Assembly (NCBI GenBank): GCA_002721375.1
Contig: PBKH01000002.1
Location: forward strand, 42,633-49,009
Reading direction: 5' to 3'
From: Verrucomicrobiales bacterium
GTDB taxonomy: Bacteria > Verrucomicrobiota > Verrucomicrobiia > Limisphaerales > UBA1096
DNA: 6,377 nucleotides
Both the position numbers and the translations under genes were made by a program. The stretch's first letter is position 1, and the number at the start of each line of letters is the position of its first letter. The notes below the pieces were generated by a model. That model saw only the letters and a list, made by a program, of their open reading frames with translations, had not been told where the DNA came from and did no database searches. Positions 1 through 3,651 of the stretch are shown here, one piece after another.

Positions 1-536
1 GCGCCGCGATGCACATGGATCTCAAGGTTAAACTTGGTTCCACAAATGCCGCGCCCCAAGAAGCCATTGGCCTTGGCTTCGTCTATGGCACGATTGAGGA
101 TTTTTGCGCCCTCGGGAAATTCACCGCGAATGTAAATATACGCCAAATTTACATCGTTGGCATAACAGGCTATCACCATTCCCTCTATAAGTTGGTGAGG
201 ATCCTTGTGTATGATTTGACGATCCTTGAATGTGCCGGGCTCGGACTCATCGGCATTGCAGAGAAGGTAAATCGGCTTGCCGGATTTTCGATTTACAAAT
301 CGCCACTTCATACCGGCAGAAAACCCGGCACCACCTCGCCCGCGCAATCCAGATGCCAACACCTCGTTGCGAACAAACTCCTGTGGAGTCACGAAGCCTT
401 CCTTGGTTTTCCTCTTCTTTAGCTTAAAAACCTTTTTCAGGGTTTTGTAACCGCCGTGCTTCTGGTAACACCGAATGTCATTCGTGTACCCTGCCGCATC
501 GGCGTTTTTCAAAACCAGTCTGTGTTCTTTCGACAT
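1..536 (-). CDS. nuoF: NADH-quinone oxidoreductase subunit F (NuoF), N-terminal part, cut by window edge
   Basis: NuoF is the 51-kDa-type subunit of respiratory complex I. It binds NADH and FMN and carries 4Fe-4S cluster N3, passing electrons to the peripheral arm on the cytoplasmic face. Translating the minus strand from the ATG at 536 gives 178 codons without a stop before the window edge. Visible family motifs are SGLRGRGGAGF (residues 62-72, the glycine-rich start of the FMN-binding fold), CNADESEPGTFKDR (93-106), DPHQLIEGM (112-120) and AYIYIRGEF (132-140). The C-terminal half with the N3 cysteines lies outside the window. The frame is open upstream to a stop at 575-573, but ATG 536 gives the expected N-terminus and has AAGG 9 nt upstream. 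A basic stretch (KKVFKLKKRKTK, 34-45) precedes the FMN motif. It is the last nuo gene visible and is separated from nuoE by 131 bp holding an antisense tRNA, so it may be read through from nuoE or have its own promoter. The family call is certain; the start is likely. Confidence 0.95.
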   Translation of the reverse strand, partial: MSKEHRLVLKNADAAGYTNDIRCYQKHGGYKTLKKVFKLKKRKTKEGFVTPQEFVRNEVLASGLRGRGGAGFSAGMKWRFVNRKSGKPIYLLCNADESEPGTFKDRQIIHKDPHQLIEGMVIACYANDVNLAYIYIRGEFPEGAKILNRAIDEAKANGFLGRGICGTKFNLEIHVHRG

Positions 537-547
537 CTGCTTTCGCC

Positions 548-575
548 TTGACTCCAGCCCGCAAATCAATATCTA
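548..575 (+). promoter_or_regulatory. Candidate sigma-70-type promoter for tRNA-Gln
   Basis: TTGACT (548-553) matches five of six bases of the -35 consensus. After a 16-bp spacer follows TATCTA (570-575), a weaker -10 that keeps the leading TAT. The CGCGC at 578-582, just downstream, resembles the GC-rich discriminator of stringently controlled stable-RNA promoters. A start near 582-584 would leave a leader of only about 8 nt before the tRNA at 591. The -35 overlaps, on the other strand, the AAGG ribosome-binding sequence of nuoF. The assignment rests on sequence inspection only, and the -10 is imperfect. Confidence 0.45.
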
Positions 576-590
576 TTCGCGCAACGACAC

Positions 591-664
591 TGCCGAATGG
601 TGTAACGGTAGCACGAGTGACTCTGAATCACTTTGTCTAGGTTCAAATCCTAGTTCGGCAACCA
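591..664 (+). tRNA. tRNA-Gln (anticodon CTG), CCA encoded
   Basis: The sequence folds as a complete 74-nt cloverleaf. The acceptor stem TGCCGAA/TTCGGCA has 7 bp with the weak T1-A72 pair typical of glutamine tRNAs. The D stem is GTGT/GCAC with loop AACGGTA. The anticodon stem AGTGA/TCACT encloses loop CTCTGAA, which places anticodon CTG at 623-625 after the conserved T33; it reads CAG codons. The T arm is CTAGG-TTCAAAT-CCTAG, the variable loop has 4 nt, the discriminator is A661, and CCA is encoded at 662-664. It lies on the strand opposite to the nuo genes, between nuoE and nuoF, ending 3 nt from the nuoE stop codon. I see no hairpin-plus-T-run terminator after it, so its transcript may extend antisense into nuoE before 3' processing. 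Confidence 0.97.
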
Positions 665-667
665 TCT

Positions 668-1156
668 TCATTCTTCGTACCTCTTCAGGATCACATCCGA
701 CTCCTCGTTGGACACGGCCTCATAAAAATCATCGTTACACATCATCACCGGACCAGTACCGCAACTGGCCAAGCACTCGGCAAACTCTACGCCGTACTTG
801 CCATCTTTCGTCCGCTGCAACCCGTGCCCTTTCTTGTCCAGACCTAACTTGTCACAAATGTGGCCATATAATTTGTGACTTCCCGCCAGCGCACAACTCA
901 ATGTCCGACAAACGCGCACAACTGTCTTACCCGGATCATGGTCCCTAAGCATTGGATAAAAGGTAACCAACTCGTGGATATTGATTGGCCTGAGATCCAG
1001 TTTTTTAGCCGCCCAGACCTCCGCATCCTTGGATATATAACCAAACTCCTCCTGGATCGCATGAAGCACCATCAACGAAGCACTACGTTTATCAGGATAA
1101 TTCTTAACCAACCGATTGACTTCACGTTCGAGTTTCTTGGTTGCATCAAAATTCAT
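668..1156 (-). CDS. nuoE: NADH-quinone oxidoreductase subunit E (NuoE)
   Basis: NuoE is the 24-kDa-type subunit of complex I, a thioredoxin-like 2Fe-2S protein that holds cluster N1a next to the FMN of NuoF in the NADH-oxidising module. The 162 residues match the usual family length. An N-terminal helical part (about 1-70, with the family sequence ELVTFYPML at 62-70) is followed by the ferredoxin-like domain. The four cluster ligands are C83 and C88 (CRTLSC) and C128 and C132 (CLASC), the expected Cx4C...Cx3C pattern. The ATG at 1156 overlaps the nuoD stop in an ATGA arrangement, pointing to translational coupling, and is preceded by a strong GGGGGAG ribosome-binding site. The TGA stop is 3 nt from the 3' end of the convergent tRNA-Gln, so the gene's end and the tRNA's downstream region coincide. 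It looks intact. Confidence 0.97.
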   Translation of the reverse strand: MNFDATKKLEREVNRLVKNYPDKRSASLMVLHAIQEEFGYISKDAEVWAAKKLDLRPINIHELVTFYPMLRDHDPGKTVVRVCRTLSCALAGSHKLYGHICDKLGLDKKGHGLQRTKDGKYGVEFAECLASCGTGPVMMCNDDFYEAVSNEESDVILKRYEE

Positions 1157-2403
1157 CGATCACACTCCCCCATAACAAAATCAAGCGAACCAAGAATGGC
1201 AACAATATCACTCATCATGTGCCCAGGCAACAAATGCTCCAGAATACTTAAATTCACAAATGAAGGAGCACGAATCTTCATCCTGTAGGGGACCCCGCCT
1301 CCCTTGCTATTAATATAAAACCCAAGTTCTCCTTTTGGATTTTCAGCACCGAAATATATCTCACCAACGGGAGCGTTCTGCCCTTGCGTAACTAGCATAA
1401 ATTGATGAATTAATTCCTCCATGCTAGATAGAACTTTTTGTTTTTCAGGCAACAAAATTTTCCCGTCATCAATGTTAACCGGACCTTTTGGCAGCTTGGC
1501 CAGACACTGGTCGAGAATACGCACACTTTGACGAATCTCCTCCATTCGGATAAGGTAACGATCGTAGCAATCCCCAACTTCACCATAAGGAATATCAAAG
1601 TCAAAATGATCGTAAACCAAATAAGGTTGAGCCTTCCGAAGATCATACTCTACATTGCTTCCACGTAAGTTCGGACCAGTCAAACCAAAGTCGATTGCCT
1701 CTTGTTTCGTAATGACACCAACATCCTTGGTTCGGTCCAAAAAAATCTTATTCCGAGTCAGCAGCTTGTCTGCCTCGGAAACAGCACTCAAAATCTCTGA
1801 ATTGAACTTTTCAAGTTCACTTGTCCAACCCTCCGGCAAGTCTCGCGACAACCCCCCAATTCTAGTATAACTTGTAGTCAATCTTGCACCTGTTAAAGCT
1901 TCTATGAGATTATAGATTTTTTCTCGCTCATTAAAAGTATGCAAAAAGACAGTTAGCGCACCAACGTCCATCGCATAAGCACCCAAACCAAGCAGGTGGG
2001 CGGAAATACGGGCCAATTCGCAGCATATAACCCTAATATACTGGCACCGCTCTGGTAGCTTGTTATCAACACCAAGCAGTTTCTCTACGGCTAAAGCGTA
2101 AGCTACATTATTAGCTAATGGCGCCAGGTAATCCAACCGGTCTGTGTAAGGCAAAAATTGGGAGTATGTCATATTCTCCGCAATTTTTTCGTCGCCTCGG
2201 TGCAAGTAACCAACCTCAGGGACAGCCTTGATTATGATTTCACCATCAAGTTCAAGAGATAGTCTAAGTACACCGTGGGTAGCGGGATGCGACGGCCCCA
2301 TGTTCAGGGTCATTTTTTCGCCCTGCACATCCTGCAACTCATTCAGAGCAATAGCAGACCGGGCAGCTGAATCACTGACTTCAATATCCTTCACTGCTGC
2401 CAT
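1153..2403 (-). CDS. nuoD: NADH-quinone oxidoreductase subunit D (NuoD)
   Basis: NuoD is the 49-kDa-type subunit of complex I, related to the large subunit of NiFe hydrogenases. With NuoB it forms the quinone-reduction site. The 416 residues include the N-terminal signature NMGPSHPATHGVLRL (34-48), GYLHRGDEK (65-73), a DRLDYLAPL stretch (88-96) and the C-terminal DIVAILGSLDFVMGECDR ending. His43 and Tyr92 are 49 residues apart, the same spacing as the quinone-contacting His38 and Tyr87 of Thermus Nqo4, so I infer an active site. About 30 residues precede the MTLNMGP core, a normal lead. The ATG lies 6 nt after the nuoC stop without an evident ribosome-binding site, and the stop overlaps nuoE by 4 nt. 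Parts of the gene are clearly more AT-rich than nuoC or the upstream gene (for example 18 G+C of 60 at 1861-1920). Length and motifs are otherwise standard. Confidence 0.98.
   Translation of the reverse strand: MAAVKDIEVSDSAARSAIALNELQDVQGEKMTLNMGPSHPATHGVLRLSLELDGEIIIKAVPEVGYLHRGDEKIAENMTYSQFLPYTDRLDYLAPLANNVAYALAVEKLLGVDNKLPERCQYIRVICCELARISAHLLGLGAYAMDVGALTVFLHTFNEREKIYNLIEALTGARLTTSYTRIGGLSRDLPEGWTSELEKFNSEILSAVSEADKLLTRNKIFLDRTKDVGVITKQEAIDFGLTGPNLRGSNVEYDLRKAQPYLVYDHFDFDIPYGEVGDCYDRYLIRMEEIRQSVRILDQCLAKLPKGPVNIDDGKILLPEKQKVLSSMEELIHQFMLVTQGQNAPVGEIYFGAENPKGELGFYINSKGGGVPYRMKIRAPSFVNLSILEHLLPGHMMSDIVAILGSLDFVMGECDR
1165..1171 (-). promoter_or_regulatory. Ribosome-binding site of nuoE
   Basis: GGGGGAG on the minus strand lies 8 nt before the nuoE ATG, inside the last codons of nuoD. 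It is the clearest Shine-Dalgarno sequence in the cluster and supports the ATG at 1156. nuoC and nuoD have no comparable site and probably rely on coupling to the preceding gene. Confidence 0.7.
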
Positions 2404-2409
2404 TTGTAA

Positions 2410-2985
2410 TTATTCTGGATTACGCACCCGCGGTTCCCGGGTAGCTGCATCCTCTCCGCCGGCTAGCGTTACGAACGGCCCGCCCTCAAGCGGAATCGGG
2501 TCAGTGAAAGCCACATCCGGCATTTCGCTTGGTTTACCTGCCAGCGGAAAATCCTTCCTCAACGGATAATAAGGATAACCTTCCCACATTAGAATCCGGC
2601 GCAGGTCAGGGTGTCCTGCGAACTGAATTCCCATCATGTCGAATGCCTCACGCTCGTGCCAGTTGGCGGTTGCCCACACGTTTGTCACCGTGGGAAATTC
2701 CGACTTCTCCTCACTCACGCTGGTCTTCAAACGGAGGTGTTTAAAATGACTGTAACTATACAGGTGATAAACAGCCGTCCAACGCGGCGTCTGGTCATCG
2801 TTGTCTATTGTGCAAAGATCAACGAGATAATCGAAACCCAATTCTTCCTTGGCATAAAGGCAGACCTCTGCAATCTGACAGGGATCTGAAATTTCCACCG
2901 TCAACTCACCTCGAAACTCCACCGCGTCGGATGCGATCTTCTTGAATTGACGCTTAAGTTTTTTGGCTAGCTGCTTGGCGTTCAT
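2410..2985 (-). CDS. nuoC: NADH-quinone oxidoreductase subunit C (NuoC)
   Basis: NuoC is the 30-kDa-type subunit of complex I, a peripheral-arm protein that packs against NuoD and NuoB and carries no cofactor. From the ATG at 2985 it has 191 residues. The 30-kDa signature is at 108-131: an ERE-xx-D core (EREAFDMMGI, 111-120) followed by GHPDLRRIL (124-132), then PLRKDFPLAG (141-150). The position usually reading 'EGHP' is 'PYYP' here. The frame stays open upstream to an ATG at 3039, but that start would overlap nuoB by 47 nt and add a non-conserved 18-residue leader, whereas MNAKQLAKK starts 7 nt after the nuoB stop. No strong ribosome-binding site precedes it, consistent with coupling to nuoB. 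It is a separate gene, not fused to nuoD as in some enterobacteria. The C-terminal tail (151-191) is proline- and acid-rich. Confidence 0.95.
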   Translation of the reverse strand: MNAKQLAKKLKRQFKKIASDAVEFRGELTVEISDPCQIAEVCLYAKEELGFDYLVDLCTIDNDDQTPRWTAVYHLYSYSHFKHLRLKTSVSEEKSEFPTVTNVWATANWHEREAFDMMGIQFAGHPDLRRILMWEGYPYYPLRKDFPLAGKPSEMPDVAFTDPIPLEGGPFVTLAGGEDAATREPRVRNPE

Positions 2986-2992
2986 TGAAGTC

Positions 2993-3520
2993 TCAGGATA
3001 ATACCAAACCACGATCCCTGGCCGGCTTCTTGTCTGCAATGTGAGGTTCTTTTGAAATCTTGTTTTGCAATCGCATCAAGGCCTCAAGCAAAGCCTCCGG
3101 ACGAGGCGGGCATCCACTTACATAAACATCCACTGGCAAAATACGATCGACACCCTGTAGAACTGCATAGCTGCGATACATTCCGCCCGTCGAGGCACAA
3201 GCCCCCATTGCGATCACCCACTTCGGCTCCGCCATTTGTTCGTATATTCGCCGCACCGCCAGCGCCATTTTGTAAGTGACCGTCCCTGCAACAATCATCA
3301 CATCAGATTGACGAGGAGAAAAACGCATCACCTCCGAGCCAAATCTAGAAATATCAAATCTGCTAGCACCCACAGCCATCAATTCTATGCCGCAACAGGC
3401 CAAACCCATTGGCATAGGCCAAAGTGAATTTTTCCGGAACCAACTTATCGCCGCATCAAGCCGCGTATGAATAGCATCCCCCTCAAGCTTGGTATTGTAA
3501 CCTAATTCAGCCGATTTCAT
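2993..3520 (-). CDS. nuoB: NADH-quinone oxidoreductase subunit B (NuoB)
   Basis: NuoB (PSST-type) carries 4Fe-4S cluster N2, the last iron-sulphur centre of complex I, which hands electrons to quinone at the NuoB/NuoD interface. From ATG 3520 it has 175 residues. Cluster ligands are the tandem Cys42-Cys43 ([12 protein letters not shown]), Cys108 ([11 protein letters not shown]) and Cys137 ([13 protein letters not shown]); the 65- and 29-residue spacings equal those of E. coli NuoB. The frame extends upstream to a TTG at 3574 (193 residues), but those 18 residues ([18 protein letters not shown]) are not family-like and are encoded within an inverted repeat. The ATG start gives the normal N-terminus and has GAAGGGG 12 nt before it, rather far. 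It is the first nuo gene of the block; no nuoA precedes it. The stop lies 7 nt before nuoC. Confidence 0.96.
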   Translation of the reverse strand: MKSAELGYNTKLEGDAIHTRLDAAISWFRKNSLWPMPMGLACCGIELMAVGASRFDISRFGSEVMRFSPRQSDVMIVAGTVTYKMALAVRRIYEQMAEPKWVIAMGACASTGGMYRSYAVLQGVDRILPVDVYVSGCPPRPEALLEALMRLQNKISKEPHIADKKPARDRGLVLS

Positions 3521-3532
3521 AACAGCAGCATT

Positions 3533-3539
3533 CCCCTTC
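3533..3539 (-). promoter_or_regulatory. Likely ribosome-binding site of nuoB
   Basis: GAAGGGG on the minus strand precedes ATG 3520 with a 12-nt spacer, longer than usual. It favours ATG 3520 over the TTG at 3574, since it lies downstream of that TTG and could not serve it. Confidence 0.5.
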
Positions 3540-3554
3540 TGACCAAACTTACAA

Positions 3555-3610
3555 CTCAACCAGACAACGTCCAAGCGATTTTGTGAAAAAATTCACAAAG
3601 TCTGGTTGAG
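3555..3610 (-). repeat. Nested inverted repeat in the nuoB leader
   Basis: An outer perfect 11-bp inverted repeat (CTCAACCAGAC at 3555-3565 and GTCTGGTTGAG at 3600-3610) encloses an inner perfect 8-bp inverted repeat (TTTGTGAA at 3580-3587, TTCACAAA at 3592-3599, loop AAAA). The right arms of the two repeats directly abut, while the left arms are separated by 14 nt (3566-3579). As minus-strand RNA this would form a long stacked hairpin with a one-sided 14-nt bulge, 37 nt after the stop of the upstream gene and 34 nt before nuoB. No T-run follows in either direction, so it is not a classical intrinsic terminator. It may be an mRNA processing or stabilising element, a leader regulator or a pair of nested operators. 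Confidence 0.85.
3580..3599. promoter_or_regulatory. CRP/FNR-family-like operator palindrome upstream of nuoB
   Basis: The 20-bp palindrome TTTGTGAAAAAATTCACAAA contains TGTGA (3582-3586) and TCACA (3593-3597) separated by 6 bp. This is an exact match to the TGTGA-N6-TCACA core bound by CRP-type regulators in proteobacteria. It sits 60 bp before the nuoB ATG. Control of complex I by a CRP/FNR-family protein would make physiological sense, but the regulator and its binding specificity in this organism are unknown, and the same bases could act instead as the inner stem of the RNA hairpin described at 3555-3610. Confidence 0.5.
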
Positions 3611-3623
3611 GATTTGTTCATTT

Positions 3624-3651
3624 CTAATATTTTGATAGGCAAAAGGATCAA
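3624..3651 (-). promoter_or_regulatory. Possible weak promoter for the nuo block
   Basis: On the minus strand, TTGATC (3651-3646) and TATTAG (3629-3624), 16 bp apart, each match four of six bases of the sigma-70 elements. The -35 overlaps the stop codon of the upstream gene. A start near 3617 would put the TGTGA-N6-TCACA palindrome about 27 bp downstream of it, a position suited to repression. The region is AT-rich, so chance matches are likely. This is the best candidate I see in the 127 bp before nuoB. Confidence 0.25.

Noticed and set aside
9..422. Open plus-strand frame of 137 codons at the left edge
   Set aside because: The minus strand of the same bases encodes unmistakable NuoF motifs; the plus frame is a shadow with no family-like sequence.
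537..590. Separate minus-strand promoter for nuoF
   Set aside because: GATATT and TAGATA occur in this stretch, but I could not pair them with a convincing -35 at 16-18 bp.
591..664. A tRNA on the minus strand (the complement also folds)
   Set aside because: The complement lacks the correct T-loop and terminal CCA positions; only the plus strand has T33, TTCAAAT and the encoded CCA.
591..664. tRNA-Gln as an attachment site of an integrated element
   Set aside because: No integrase, direct repeat of the tRNA 3' end or foreign genes are seen; both sides are nuo genes.
475..948. Open plus-strand frame of 157 codons running through the tRNA and into nuoE
   Set aside because: It crosses the whole tRNA-Gln gene and lies antisense to nuoE; the predicted protein has no recognisable features.
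2986..3039. nuoC starting at ATG 3039
   Set aside because: It would overlap nuoB by 47 nt and add 18 non-conserved residues; ATG 2985, directly after nuoB, fits the family N-terminus.
3555..3610. Intrinsic terminator of the large surface-protein gene
   Set aside because: The hairpin is strong, but TTGTAAGTTTGG follows it on the minus strand and GATTTGTTC on the plus strand, with no T-run.
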